The notes: a model not told the origin generated them from the sequence alone. A DNA stretch of 64,000 nucleotides from Providencia hangzhouensis (GCF_029193595.2 NZ_CP135052.1:1922001-1986000), one strand, 5' to 3'; counted from the first letter of the stretch, positions 39,628 through 49,027 are shown. A program made the numbers and translations.

Positions 39628-41632
39628 ACCGCTAATGTCGGCACCGGAGAAAAGCTGGTTTCAAATGAAGGCGACCAGTGAAACTTCAGCCGATATTTAT
39701 ATTTATGATGAAATTGGGATGTGGGGAATAAGTGCGAAGCGATTTACCGAAGATTTAATTTCTCTTGGCAATATTAACCATATCAACCTTCATATTCATT
39801 CGCCTGGTGGTGAAGTTTTTGAGGGTATTGCTATTTATAACCAGCTCAAAAATCACAATGCAACCATTACGGTTCATATCGATGGGCTAGCCGCTTCGAT
39901 GGCGTCGGTTATTGCCATGGTAGGTGATGAAGTCAAAATGCCAAAAAACGCCATGATGATGATCCATAAGCCTTGGGGCGTGTCGTGGGGTGATGCCAAT
40001 GATATGCGAGATTATGCCGACCTGCTCGATAAAGTCGAAAACGTCTTAATTCCTGCCTACATGGAGAAAACTGGGAAAACCAAAGAAGAAATTGAAGCCA
40101 TGCTTGGCGAAGAGACATGGTTAACCGCAGAAGAGTGCGTGGAGCACGGTTTTGCTAATACTGTGATTGAGCCGGTTAAAGCCATGGCCAGTCTTTCATC
40201 TAAACGCATCGAGGAATTTAAATCCATGCCGAATTCATTAAAAAACACGTTAAAAAACAGCTTAGCTAACCCACGAAACACAACAACACCGGTAGATCCC
40301 GTACCGCAACCACAAAACCCAACCAATACACAACAACCAGATACTGCAGGCATTCAAGCGCAAGCACGACAAGCCGAGCAAACGCGCATGAATGACATTA
40401 AAGATCTATTTGCGATGTTTGGTGGTAAGCATGACAGCATCATGGTTGAGTGTCTGACAGATATCAACTGCACCGTCGAGCAAGCAAAAGACAAAATTTT
40501 GGATTTGGTAGCCAAAGAGGCGACACCAACAAATAAAAATAATTACGGTGCTCATATTTATGCAAATAACGGCAATATCGTGGGTGATAGCGTCCGTGCA
40601 TCATTGATGGCACGTGCGGGATATGATGAAGCACATGCTGATAACCCTTATAACTGCATGACACTGCGCGAATTGGCTCGCATGTCATTAACGGATCGTG
40701 GCGTTGGTATTGCGACTCGTAACTCAATGCAAATGGTTGGCATGGCCTTTACTCACGGCACATCTGACTTTGGTAATATTTTGTTAGATGTAGCAAATAA
40801 ATCTATTTTGCAAGGTTGGAATGAAGCGCCAGAAACGTTTGAAAAATGGACGAAAAAAGGGCATCTGGGTGACTTTAAAACGGCGACACGTGTTGGAATG
40901 GGTGGGTTTAACTCCATCCGTGAAGTTCGCGAAGGTGCAGAATACAAATACGTGACTACGGGTGACAAAAAGGCAACTATCGCACTGGCAACTTACGGTG
41001 AGTTATTCAGCATTACTCGCCAAGCTATCATTAACGATGATATGTCGATGCTCACTGACATTCCGATGAAACTAGGTCGTGCAGCCAAAGCGACCATTGG
41101 TGACTTGGTTTACGCTATTCTTATGGATAACGTAATTTTTAGCGGTGATAACATTAAAATGTTTGATGCAAAACACGCAAACTTAACCAGTGGCGGCATG
41201 GATGTTGATACGATTGCGGCTGCTTGTGCGTTAATGCAAGAGCAAAAAGAAGGTGAGCGTGAGTTAAATATTGAACCTGCATTTATGCTGGTTCCAACGG
41301 CCTTAGCAACTTCTGCCAAGCAAGTTATTGGTTCTAGCAGTGTTAAAGGTGCGGATATCAACGCGGGGATCATTAACCCAGTCAAAGATATTGTTGAAGT
41401 TATCCGTGAATCTCGTTTATCTCGTGGCGCGAGTAAAGATAAACCAACGTGGTTCCTGACCTCGGCACAAGGTACAGATACCATTGAAGTTGCTTACCTT
41501 GATGGTGTTGATACGCCTTACATTGACCAAGAAGAAGGATTCAGCTCTGACGGTGTAACCACTAAAGTTCGTATCGATGCAGGGGTTGCCCCAGTAGATT
41601 ATCGCGGCATGGTTCGTGTTGATACGAAATAA
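39620..41632 (+). CDS. ClpP-like prohead protease fused to major capsid protein
   Basis: 670 residues from the ATG at 39620 (upstream ATGs exist). Residues about 20-190 are a ClpP-fold protease: HSPGGEVFEGIAIYNQL, S93 in GLAASMAS and H116 in MMMIHKP. A Pro/Gln/Asn linker (about 220-265) and a scaffold-like segment follow. The last 350 residues (from about 320) are a Mu-like major capsid domain. Other phages split these into two genes. The protease may release the capsid part by self-cleavage. Confidence 0.9.
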   Translation: MSKPLMSAPEKSWFQMKATSETSADIYIYDEIGMWGISAKRFTEDLISLGNINHINLHIHSPGGEVFEGIAIYNQLKNHNATITVHIDGLAASMASVIAMVGDEVKMPKNAMMMIHKPWGVSWGDANDMRDYADLLDKVENVLIPAYMEKTGKTKEEIEAMLGEETWLTAEECVEHGFANTVIEPVKAMASLSSKRIEEFKSMPNSLKNTLKNSLANPRNTTTPVDPVPQPQNPTNTQQPDTAGIQAQARQAEQTRMNDIKDLFAMFGGKHDSIMVECLTDINCTVEQAKDKILDLVAKEATPTNKNNYGAHIYANNGNIVGDSVRASLMARAGYDEAHADNPYNCMTLRELARMSLTDRGVGIATRNSMQMVGMAFTHGTSDFGNILLDVANKSILQGWNEAPETFEKWTKKGHLGDFKTATRVGMGGFNSIREVREGAEYKYVTTGDKKATIALATYGELFSITRQAIINDDMSMLTDIPMKLGRAAKATIGDLVYAILMDNVIFSGDNIKMFDAKHANLTSGGMDVDTIAAACALMQEQKEGERELNIEPAFMLVPTALATSAKQVIGSSSVKGADINAGIINPVKDIVEVIRESRLSRGASKDKPTWFLTSAQGTDTIEVAYLDGVDTPYIDQEEGFSSDGVTTKVRIDAGVAPVDYRGMVRVDTK

Positions 41633-41655
41633 CCTTATTACAGGTTAAAACCCTC

Positions 41656-41704
41656 GCCCTAACGGGCTTTTTTTATACCTAAAATCTGGCTCCTCGGGGC
41701 CAGA
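41656..41704 (+). terminator. Terminator after the capsid gene
   Basis: GCCC-TAAC-GGGC (41656-41667) followed by T7 (41668-41674), then a second hairpin CTGGC...GCCAG (41686-41704). Partial stops after the most abundant head gene are common in phages. Confidence 0.7.
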
Positions 41705-41714
41705 AGGAGAAGTT

Positions 41715-42062
41715 ATGGCTAAGAATTATCAACAACAAGGGTTAACTGTTGAAATTAAAAATACAGGTGCAACCGCTATTATCAGTGGCGATTTGGTCAT
41801 GGTGGGTGCATTAGCTTGTATCGCTGCAACAAATATTGAACCAGGGGAAACTGGTGATGGATTTGCTGAAGGTGTCTTTTTACTAAAGAAAAAGGCGGGC
41901 GTTGCATTAACGGCAGGTCAAGCGGTGACAGGTGATAAAGGGGTTGTTGCAGATAAAGGCGGCGTTCCTGTTGGTATTACATGGGAGGCGGCTGAAGCTG
42001 GCGCGGAATTAGTACCCGTAAAACTTAATATTTTCCCAGTGGCAGCGGCAGCAGGTGGCTAA
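41715..42062 (+). CDS. DUF2190-type capsid cement protein
   Basis: 115 residues, glycine- and alanine-rich beta protein (GLTVEIKNTGATAIISGDLV, GVALTAGQAVTGDKGVV) typical of DUF2190 head decoration proteins. It takes the place of lambda D, next to the capsid gene, and may stabilise filled heads. Start supported by AAGGAGAAG. Confidence 0.82.
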   Translation: MAKNYQQQGLTVEIKNTGATAIISGDLVMVGALACIAATNIEPGETGDGFAEGVFLLKKKAGVALTAGQAVTGDKGVVADKGGVPVGITWEAAEAGAELVPVKLNIFPVAAAAGG

Positions 42063-42065
42063 TTT

Positions 42066-42362
42066 ATGAGTGCGTTTGAGAGGTTAACAGATCGACTGGA
42101 CGCACTCACCACTAAACGAATGGGAAAGCCTATATCTATTAACGGTATAGACCACATCGGGGTGGATTCTCACTTTTTACCTGAATTCGGCCCCGTCACA
42201 GGAGATGGGCTTTCTTATGTCATTTTTTCGACGGGTTATCAACCCAGAAAAAACGACAAAGTGGCTGCTGGTGGTTGCCATTATTTAGTGACTCGTTTTC
42301 AGCGATTTAATGGCAAGTGGATGATTTTTTTAGAGGATGATGACGATGAAGGGGAAGGATGA
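42066..42362 (+). CDS. FII-like head-tail joining protein
   Basis: 98 residues. The segment HIGVDSHFLPEFGPVTGDGL and the ending FNGKWMIFLEDDDDEGEG match a small phage family often labelled ATP-binding sugar transporter-like and equivalent by position to lambda FII, the adaptor that caps the portal. It overlaps the Z-like gene. Role is from synteny. Confidence 0.72.
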   Translation: MSAFERLTDRLDALTTKRMGKPISINGIDHIGVDSHFLPEFGPVTGDGLSYVIFSTGYQPRKNDKVAAGGCHYLVTRFQRFNGKWMIFLEDDDDEGEG

Positions 42363-42909
42363 AGCGATTCGAAACCTTAACATTATTGTTGAGAAAGTCA
42401 CTCCCGTTGCAACAGCTCAAGCGATAAATCGTATTGCTGCTCGAGCAGTAAGTCGCAGTGTTAAGCAAGTTTCTAAAGAAGTCAAAATCCAACAGAAGAT
42501 CATCCGCAAGCGCGTAAGGCTCAAAAAGGCCAGTGCAAAGCATGGCACCCCTAAAGCGCGGATCACTGTGAACAGGGGGAATTTGCCCGCTATTGTACTT
42601 GGTACAGCGCGCGTTCAATTATCCCGAAGTCGAGGGATTGAGCGACGACATGGCAGTGTTTTAAAAGTGGGTAAATTCACCTTTAAAGGCGCATTTATTC
42701 AACAGTTAAAAAATGGTAAATGGCACGTCATGCAACGACTCAGTTTAAGTCGTTACCCGATTGATGTTGTTAAAATACCCGTTTCTAAACCGCTAACGGA
42801 AGCCTTTGAAGAGCATGCAGTTAAAGTCCGTGAGGAGGACATGAGTAAAGAAATGCGTGATGCCTTAAATAACCAATTACGGCTGTATTTTAAGGGGGGT
42901 AGTGATTAA
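42346..42909 (+). CDS. Minor tail protein Z-like
   Basis: 187 residues from the ATG at 42346; ATGs at 42337 and 42340 are alternatives, all inside the end of the upstream gene. The basic stretch QQKIIRKRVRLKKASAKHGT and ARITVNRGNLPAIVLGTARV are conserved in prophage Z-family tail proteins. In lambda Z is needed for the tail to join and inject. Overlaps U by 8 bp. Confidence 0.8.
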   Translation: MKGKDEAIRNLNIIVEKVTPVATAQAINRIAARAVSRSVKQVSKEVKIQQKIIRKRVRLKKASAKHGTPKARITVNRGNLPAIVLGTARVQLSRSRGIERRHGSVLKVGKFTFKGAFIQQLKNGKWHVMQRLSLSRYPIDVVKIPVSKPLTEAFEEHAVKVREEDMSKEMRDALNNQLRLYFKGGSD

Positions 42910-43300
42910 GCACACCAAGATCCGCGAGCTAGTGATTGAGGGCCTCAAAGCTAGCATTCCAAAATTATCAACTTATGACGGGCGACCCGTCAACTTCGAT
43001 GAAAATGAACTGCCTGTTGTTGCTGTTTATTTAACTGAGCCTCGCCCAGACCCAAAGTACCTTGATAGCAATCAATGGACAGCCATTCTTCATATTGAGC
43101 TGTTTTTAAAAGCGGCCAAAACCGATTCTGATTTAGATAAATGGGTAGAAGAAAAACTGTATCCAGCAATCAAAAACATAACCAATTTAGGTGACGTATT
43201 AACCGATATGACGCCAAGGGGGTTTGATTACGATCGCGATGATGAAATGGCGCTATGGGCTTCGGTTGATATAACTTACCAAATTGAATATGAAATGTAA
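42902..43300 (+). CDS. Tail terminator protein U-like
   Basis: 132 residues, GTG start, close to lambda gpU (131). Motifs include [20 protein letters not shown] and [14 protein letters not shown] at the end. A hexamer of gpU stops tail tube growth. Gene order Z-U-V is exactly that of lambda. Confidence 0.88.
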   Translation: MIKHTKIRELVIEGLKASIPKLSTYDGRPVNFDENELPVVAVYLTEPRPDPKYLDSNQWTAILHIELFLKAAKTDSDLDKWVEEKLYPAIKNITNLGDVLTDMTPRGFDYDRDDEMALWASVDITYQIEYEM

Positions 43301-43311
43301 GGAATTTTACG

Positions 43312-43824
43312 ATGGCAAAAGTACCAAATCCACTGGAGCCCACAAAAGGGGCTGGCACCACACTTTGGGTATATACCGGAACGGATGACCCCACAAAGGA
43401 TCCGTATCTTGATACAGGTTTTACTCGATTAGCTAGAATTAAATCACTAGAACCGGGTGAAATTACGGCGGCAAGTGAAGACGATAGCTATCTAGACGAT
43501 CCCAATGGCGACTGGGAAAACACCACTCAGGGCGAAAAATCCTCGGGTGAAACCAGTGTGACCCTTGCATGGTTGCCGGGCGAAGAAGGGCAAAAAGACC
43601 TTGTTAAATGGTTTGATGAGGGAGTGCCACGCTTTTACAAAATCTTGTACCCAAATGGTACTCTGGACTTATTTAAGGGTTGGATTAGCAGCCTAGGTAA
43701 ATCCATTCCGATTAAAGAAACCATGACGCGCACGGTAAAAATTAAAAATACCGGCCGCCCAACCATGGCAGAAGAAATCCCCCCAAAACCAGCGGGTAAA
43801 ACAGTTACTCAACCAAAAGAGTAA
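43312..43824 (+). CDS. Major tail tube protein V-like
   Basis: 170 residues, shorter than lambda gpV (246) because the C-terminal immunoglobulin-like domain is absent. The tube domain is clear ([20 protein letters not shown], then [20 protein letters not shown]). It ends in a short Pro/Lys tail. It forms the stacked hexameric tail tube. A strong terminator follows. Confidence 0.88.
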   Translation: MAKVPNPLEPTKGAGTTLWVYTGTDDPTKDPYLDTGFTRLARIKSLEPGEITAASEDDSYLDDPNGDWENTTQGEKSSGETSVTLAWLPGEEGQKDLVKWFDEGVPRFYKILYPNGTLDLFKGWISSLGKSIPIKETMTRTVKIKNTGRPTMAEEIPPKPAGKTVTQPKE

Positions 43825-43846
43825 TAAATATTTAAATCAATCAAAT

Positions 43847-43868
43847 AGCCACAGAAATGTGGCTTTTT
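43847..43868 (+). terminator. Terminator after V
   Basis: AGCCACA, GAAA loop, TGTGGCT and T5 (43847-43868). It separates the tail tube gene from the inserted KilA-N gene. Confidence 0.85.
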
Positions 43869-44028
43869 ATATGCATTTCACCCTGTGCACCGAAAGCACA
43901 TTCACATGTTAAACATCGAGCCAAAATTTAGGTAATGAGCCTTTGAGGGGATCAGTTATAGCTGGTGTCGCTTCGATGGGCTGGTTTCCTATTTCGGCAA
44001 GGGTTCATTACTAAATAAGGTAAGCACC

Positions 44029-44541
44029 ATGAAAGAATTATCAGTTTTTAATACACCAGTAAGAGTGGGTGATGATGGATATATATCAATCACTGATATT
44101 TGGAAGGCTGCAAAAGCATCAGGCATGAAAGTAGATAACTTACGGCCAGTTGACTTCCTAAGAAGCTCAGTAACTCAGTCATTTATCAATGAGTTAGTAA
44201 AAGGTGGAAATTCTACACCTTTTATAATCTCTAAAGGCCGTAATGGTGGAACATTTGCAACTAAGTTTTTGGCCTATGAATATGCAGGATATATCGACCC
44301 TGCATTTAAAGTTGGTGTTTACACCGTCCTAGATAAATATTTTTCAGGTGAGTTAATTTCAGTTGCTAGCTTTATGGCTGAAGCGAATATGGCTGCATAT
44401 GTTTACAACCAAGAGGCCGCAATAGTTAGTGATTGTGGTCGAACAATGAATTATTGGGGTAGAGGGGGTAGAAAAGCTCACTTGCTACACAATAAACAAG
44501 AAGCAGAAAATAAACTGCAAATTGCACTGGATTATAAATAG
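44029..44541 (+). CDS. KilA-N domain protein (moron)
   Basis: 170 residues. The KilA-N DNA-binding domain spans about 10-115: GYISITDIWKAA, the basic GRNGGTFATKFLAYEYAGYI and the end of the domain near YFSGEL. It is not part of the lambda tail operon: it sits between V and G, flanked by terminators at 43847 and 44542, with about 160 bp of upstream DNA for its own promoter. Such proteins are found as phage regulators or antirepressors. Role unknown here. Confidence 0.82.
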   Translation: MKELSVFNTPVRVGDDGYISITDIWKAAKASGMKVDNLRPVDFLRSSVTQSFINELVKGGNSTPFIISKGRNGGTFATKFLAYEYAGYIDPAFKVGVYTVLDKYFSGELISVASFMAEANMAAYVYNQEAAIVSDCGRTMNYWGRGGRKAHLLHNKQEAENKLQIALDYK

Positions 44542-44563
44542 GTCGCTCAGCGGCCTTTTTTAT
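44542..44563 (+). terminator. Terminator after the KilA-N gene
   Basis: GGTCGC-TCA-GCGGCC (one G-T pair) followed by T6. Marks the right edge of the inserted KilA-N unit. Confidence 0.75.
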
Positions 44564-44584
44564 TATTAACGAAAAGGTATCGAT

Positions 44585-44968
44585 ATGTTTTTAAAGAAAA
44601 AAGAAATCAAAATTGGTGAAGAAGTTATCATTCTTTCTGAATTAACTGCCCTGCAGCGTGCTGAGTATTTTGAATTATTAGTCCATCAAGATAGTGAACT
44701 TGAAAACCTCAAAGGTCACGCGCTGGGAGCTAAAGCAAATCGACATGGCGTTGAGCAACTTACATGGATTGTCTCTCGCTCGATTTGGAACACTGATAGA
44801 AATCGCGACATTGAAACCATCTATCAGGAAATACTCGATAACTGGGGTGATTCAGCCTTAAAAGCCGCATTTGATACCGCCTCTAAACTAAGCGGCATGA
44901 GCAATGACAGCGACCCTAGTGAAAAAGAAGGGCAAGAAGCGCAGGAGCCTGAATCACTGGAAAAGTAG
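44585..44968 (+). CDS. Tail assembly chaperone G-like
   Basis: 127 residues. MFLKKKEIKIGEEVIILSEL and the acidic C-terminus (DSDPSEKEGQEAQEPESLEK) fit the lambda G family. With its frameshifted form GT it coats the tape measure during tail assembly. The stop codon directly follows a slippery GGAAAAG. The length is close to lambda gpG (140). Confidence 0.85.
   Translation: MFLKKKEIKIGEEVIILSELTALQRAEYFELLVHQDSELENLKGHALGAKANRHGVEQLTWIVSRSIWNTDRNRDIETIYQEILDNWGDSALKAAFDTASKLSGMSNDSDPSEKEGQEAQEPESLEK
44959..44965 (+). promoter_or_regulatory. Programmed -1 frameshift site GGAAAAG
   Basis: The last codons of G are CTG GAA AAG TAG. The T frame is -1 relative to G; in that frame stops occur at 44920 and 44950, so the shift must happen after 44952. 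GGAAAAG lets the tRNAs on GAA-AAG re-pair with GGA-AAA. Reading then continues at 44965 with GTA GTC GCG. Lambda uses GGGAAAG at the same place. Confidence 0.8.
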
Positions 44969-45306
44969 TCGCGCGTGAACGTGTGTTTGCTTTGCGACTG
45001 GCGCGTGAATTTGGGCGACCTGACTGGCGACGAATGCTAGATGAAATCAGTGCAACCGAGTATAGCGATTGGACCGACCATTTCAGCAAAGTACCGTTCA
45101 CGCCTCAGCTTATTGATACCGAATTTGCTGCATTACAGAAAACCGTATTTCAGACCATGTTTGGTGGTGATACTGAGTTAACCGATTTTATGTTACTGAC
45201 CGATGTAGAGGCGAGTGATACAGAAATGTCAGACGAAACACTGCAGACAATCGGCGAGGGAATTGTCGGAGGGGTGCGATATGAGCAACCAAATAGCGGA
45301 TCTTGA
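44965..45306 (+). CDS. T frame of the tail chaperone GT (made by -1 frameshift)
   Basis: 113 residues added to the 127 of G give a GT protein of about 240 residues (lambda 279). The T part starts VVARERVFALRLAREFGRPD, a helix conserved in T-family proteins (R-LAREFGRPDW). There is no ribosome-binding site for independent start. T overlaps the tape measure start by 26 bp. In lambda, T recruits tail tube subunits to the G-coated tape measure. Confidence 0.82.
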   Translation, partial: VVARERVFALRLAREFGRPDWRRMLDEISATEYSDWTDHFSKVPFTPQLIDTEFAALQKTVFQTMFGGDTELTDFMLLTDVEASDTEMSDETLQTIGEGIVGGVRYEQPNSGS

Positions 45307-48300
45307 GATTAAGATTGGCGTGAATACAACCGAATTCCTTGAGAAAGCTGGACGTGTTGAGCGTGAATTAAATAAGCAGGAGCGTGATGACCAGCGATTT
45401 GCGAAAATGCGTCAAGATGCATTGGACCGAATTGCAGCAAAGGAAAGTGAAAGGCAGAGGAAGCGGCAATCCCAACTCAAACAATTTAGTGATGCGTCCG
45501 CAGCAGCGCATCAACAAAAAATTTCAGAGCTTGAAGCAGAAGCACGGGCCGTTGAAAAGAATCACATAGATGTGAAGCGCATTTTTGAAGAAGAGATGCG
45601 TAAAGGAAAGCGCCCCGAATCAAATACTGGACTTGTTGCACAGTATGATGCGCAAATGGATGCATTGCAAAAGTACAATAAAGGACTTGAAGAAGCCCAA
45701 GCAATACGCCAGCGTCTTAACAGAGACTTACAAAACGGGCTCCTGGTTGGTAAAGAGTATGCGACACTTCAAAATCGAATCGGTGGGATAATTAAAACAA
45801 CCACAAGAGCCGAAGAAGAGCAAACGCAGGCCAAGCAGCGTTTTATTAACAAGTTAAAAGAACAAGTGACTCAACAGAACTTGTCTCGCACTGAAATGTT
45901 ACGTATTCAAGCAGCACAGCTTGGTGTTTCAAGTTCAGCTGATGTTTACATTCGCAAACTTGAAAAACAAAACGTAGCGTTAAAAGGTGTAACGATTAGC
46001 TCTGGCCAGTATCGCCAAGCAATGCGACAGTTGCCAATGCAAATGACCGATATTGTCACTTCTTTGGCTTCCGGCATGCCACCGTGGTTAGTAGCCGTTC
46101 AGCAGGGAGTGCAAATTAAAGACTCGTTTGGTGGGTTTGGTAATTCACTGAAAGCGATCACATCTTTAATCACACCATGGAAAGTGGCCATGTTTGGTGG
46201 TGCTGGTGCATTAACGGCATTTGGCGTTGCTGCTTATCAAGGGTCTAAAGAGCTCAGCGAGTACAATAAACAGCTTATTTTAACGGGCAACTATGCCGCT
46301 AAAACCAAAGGCCAACTTAATGAATTAGCAAGGTCACTTTCGGGTGACGGTATCACGCAGTACAAAATGGCTGATGCGCTGGCACAAGTGGTGGGTTCGG
46401 GTTCGTTCACTGGCTCACAGGTAGACATGGTTGCTGGCGTTGCGGCAAAAATGGAAAAGGCCACAGGCCAATCTATCGATGAAACTATCAAGCAATTTCA
46501 GCGACTCAAAGATCAGCCGGCTCAAGCTGTTATGGAATTGGATAAGTCTCTCCACTTTTTAACGGCAACGCAACTTGAGCAAATAACTACGCTTGAGGAG
46601 CAGGGGCGAACATCTGATGCTGCTAAGATTGCGATGGAATCTTATGCTAATTCAATGAGAGACAGGACATCTCAAATTAGTGAAAACTTGGGGACGTTAG
46701 AAACTGCATGGAAGTGGGTTGGTGAAGCGGCTCAAAATGCATGGGACAGAATGCTTAATGTTGGTCGATCTGTTTCTGTACAAGATAAATTAGATGCAAA
46801 GGTTCAGCAATTAGTAGCAGCCAAAAAAGAGCTAGAAATTGCTGAAAAAGGAGGCGCCCCTGATACAACAGGGTATGGTGTCGGAAGAAACTCTGAATCA
46901 TTTTTAAATCAAAACGCTACAAGAAACTTAGAAGCAAACAAAGCGCTAGTTAAAAATCTAACATCTGAAGTTAAAAATCTGCAAAATCAGATAAGTAATG
47001 AGAAATCGTTTAATGCAGGTGCAAATGCTATTTCTGCGTTTAATGAGAAGATGAAGAAACAGCTTGAAGCTGATTTAGCGTTAAAAAAGAAATATGAGAC
47101 ATCAGAGGAAAAGCACCAAAGAGAACTCAAGAGAATTAGAAATGATGAACACGCCTCTCAGTCAGCAAAAGATCTAGCTATTCAGAGAGAAAATGAGCGG
47201 TATAAGAAAGAATTAGCACGTAAAACACCAAAAGGAAAAGCTTACAAGCCCGATATGGGCACTCGTCATGACGAATCTTCACAAGCGGAATTAACCTCTC
47301 TACAAGCGCAACTAAAGTTACTGCAACAACACCAAACAGCCACTGACTTTATTAGTCAGCAGCGTAAAAACTTACAGTTAGAACAGGCCAAATTTAATGT
47401 TTTAGAGGAGGCTAGCAAAACTCGTAAATTATCCCTTGATGAACAATCTTTATTAAAAAATAAAGAAAGTATTTTAGCCAATAAGATGAAATTAGCTGAT
47501 TTGGGCGACCAAATCTCCAAGCAAGAACATCTTAATAAATTGCAAGATCAGGCTGATAAATACGTCAAACAGCAAGAAGCTCGCCAAAAAGCCATTGCGG
47601 ATTCGCTGGGCAAATCGTCTTTAGAGCTTCAGCGGGCACTCGAAATAGAGCAATTGCGCTCAACCTATGGCAATACCCCGCAATGGGAAAAGGTAGAGGG
47701 TGCAAAATTATCGACTTTTGCCCAAGAAGATGCCGCAAAACAAGATTGGGCGGCTGGCATGAAAACAGCTTGGGGGGACTATCGGGACGCAGCCTTAGAT
47801 GCTAATGGGCAAATTCAAAGCGTTACATCAGCGACATTAAATGGATTTAGTTCCACACTATCTAGCGTGCTAGTGGATGGACAGGCCAACTTTAAAGACT
47901 TCACTAAATCAATTTTGAAAATGCTAGCTGAAATTGCTATCAAAATGAGCATTGTTAAAGGTTTTGAAGCTTTTGGGTTTGGTGGTGTGACCGCTAATGC
48001 AAAAGGGGGTGTATACAACTCTCCTGGTCTTAGTGCGTACAGTGGGCAAATTGTATCGAAGCCAACTTTATTCCCGTTTGCTTGTGGCGCTGGATTAATG
48101 GGTGAAGCAGGGCCAGAGGCGATATTACCTTTACGCCGAGGAATTGATGGGAAATTGGGGGTTGTAGCTGCAAGCGGTCCAACGGGCGGTGAGGTTAATC
48201 AAACTTTCCAAATTAATATTCAAAATGATGCTAGCAACGGGGAAATTGGGCCGAATGCAGTTAAACAAATTTTGAATTTAGTGGAGCAAAAAACCAAGCA

Positions 48301-48346
48301 AGTTATGATAAAAGAACGCCGTGATGGTGGTTCGTTTCAAGCGTAA
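45281..48346 (+). CDS. Tape measure protein H-like
   Basis: 1021 residues from the ATG at 45281 (GAGGGG upstream). Coiled coils fill residues 25-210 and much of 520-900. Hydrophobic helices lie at about 285-335 (MTDIVTSLASGMPPWLVAVQ), and the prophage tail length domain is recognisable. Tape measures set tail length at roughly 0.15 nm per residue, so a tail near 150 nm is expected. The C-terminus (GVYNSPGLSAY, LMGEAGPEAILPLRRG) is conserved. Confidence 0.93.
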   Translation: MSNQIADLEIKIGVNTTEFLEKAGRVERELNKQERDDQRFAKMRQDALDRIAAKESERQRKRQSQLKQFSDASAAAHQQKISELEAEARAVEKNHIDVKRIFEEEMRKGKRPESNTGLVAQYDAQMDALQKYNKGLEEAQAIRQRLNRDLQNGLLVGKEYATLQNRIGGIIKTTTRAEEEQTQAKQRFINKLKEQVTQQNLSRTEMLRIQAAQLGVSSSADVYIRKLEKQNVALKGVTISSGQYRQAMRQLPMQMTDIVTSLASGMPPWLVAVQQGVQIKDSFGGFGNSLKAITSLITPWKVAMFGGAGALTAFGVAAYQGSKELSEYNKQLILTGNYAAKTKGQLNELARSLSGDGITQYKMADALAQVVGSGSFTGSQVDMVAGVAAKMEKATGQSIDETIKQFQRLKDQPAQAVMELDKSLHFLTATQLEQITTLEEQGRTSDAAKIAMESYANSMRDRTSQISENLGTLETAWKWVGEAAQNAWDRMLNVGRSVSVQDKLDAKVQQLVAAKKELEIAEKGGAPDTTGYGVGRNSESFLNQNATRNLEANKALVKNLTSEVKNLQNQISNEKSFNAGANAISAFNEKMKKQLEADLALKKKYETSEEKHQRELKRIRNDEHASQSAKDLAIQRENERYKKELARKTPKGKAYKPDMGTRHDESSQAELTSLQAQLKLLQQHQTATDFISQQRKNLQLEQAKFNVLEEASKTRKLSLDEQSLLKNKESILANKMKLADLGDQISKQEHLNKLQDQADKYVKQQEARQKAIADSLGKSSLELQRALEIEQLRSTYGNTPQWEKVEGAKLSTFAQEDAAKQDWAAGMKTAWGDYRDAALDANGQIQSVTSATLNGFSSTLSSVLVDGQANFKDFTKSILKMLAEIAIKMSIVKGFEAFGFGGVTANAKGGVYNSPGLSAYSGQIVSKPTLFPFACGAGLMGEAGPEAILPLRRGIDGKLGVVAASGPTGGEVNQTFQINIQNDASNGEIGPNAVKQILNLVEQKTKQVMIKERRDGGSFQA

Positions 48347-48390
48347 CATAATATGAAGCCCTCTGTTGAGGGCTGAATAATGGAGGGTTA

Positions 48391-48717
48391 ATGGAAACAT
48401 TTAACTGGCCTATTAAACCGGGGATGGGAACAGAATCCTCCCCCCGAGTGAGATCTGTTAGTTTTGGTGATGGGTATGAACAACGTAAACCTGATGGGCT
48501 AAACTCACAGCTTGAAAAATTCAATGTGAACCTATCTCTTACGCCAGAAAAGGCCAATCAGGCGTTAGATTTTTTAAAACGCCATGGCGGGGTGAAATCA
48601 TTTTTATTTCAACCCACTAAAAACAAGCCTGCTGTTGTAGTTGTTTGCAGAAAATGGTCTTCAGATAGCGGCAATATCCGCAAAACAATAAGTGCCGAAT
48701 TTGAACAGGTAGTTTAA
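48391..48717 (+). CDS. Tail tip protein M-like
   Basis: 108 residues, equal to lambda gpM (109). Motifs METFNWPIKPG, VRSVSFGDGYEQRKPDGLN and FLKRHGGVKSFLFQP are typical. It forms the ring next to the tape measure at the tail tip. A GAGGG site precedes the ATG. Then the order M-L-K-I-J continues, interrupted by one extra gene. Confidence 0.9.
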   Translation: METFNWPIKPGMGTESSPRVRSVSFGDGYEQRKPDGLNSQLEKFNVNLSLTPEKANQALDFLKRHGGVKSFLFQPTKNKPAVVVVCRKWSSDSGNIRKTISAEFEQVV

Positions 48718-48767
48718 TGGGATAAGATATGATCTGTTTAGCAATCTAATTTTATTGGGGTTCTAAA

Positions 48768-49007
48768 GTGAAATCATATAAATACATTATCGGTTTTGCG
48801 GTTGGCTTTCTATTACTATATTTAGCGATACCTAGTACTAATGAGTCACCAAAAGATAAAGAGAAAAGTAAGGACAGAGATGTAATAAAACTTTGTTGGA
48901 AAGATTATGAGAAAAAATCTCTTTCACCAGAGACTAAGCAATTCGTTGCTTCCGTGTGTGAAAAGAAAGAGGATGATTTTCAAAAAAAATATGGTGTAAA
49001 ACCATAA
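48768..49007 (+). CDS. Small anchored or exported protein inserted between M and L
   Basis: 79 residues with GTG start. The first 22 residues are a hydrophobic anchor or signal (YIIGFAVGFLLLYLAIP), followed by a charged domain with two cysteines (LCWKDYE, SVCEKKEDDF). It is not present in lambda at this position and is followed by a strong TTCG-loop terminator, so it is probably a moron. Function unknown; a cell-envelope effect is plausible. Confidence 0.65.
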   Translation: MKSYKYIIGFAVGFLLLYLAIPSTNESPKDKEKSKDRDVIKLCWKDYEKKSLSPETKQFVASVCEKKEDDFQKKYGVKP

Positions 49008-49027
49008 TGTTACATCTTTCAAAACAG

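Noticed and set aside
48356..48373. Terminator between the tape measure and M genes
   Set aside because: AGCCCTC-TGTT-GAGGGCT is a good hairpin but no T-tract follows on either strand, so termination is not supported.
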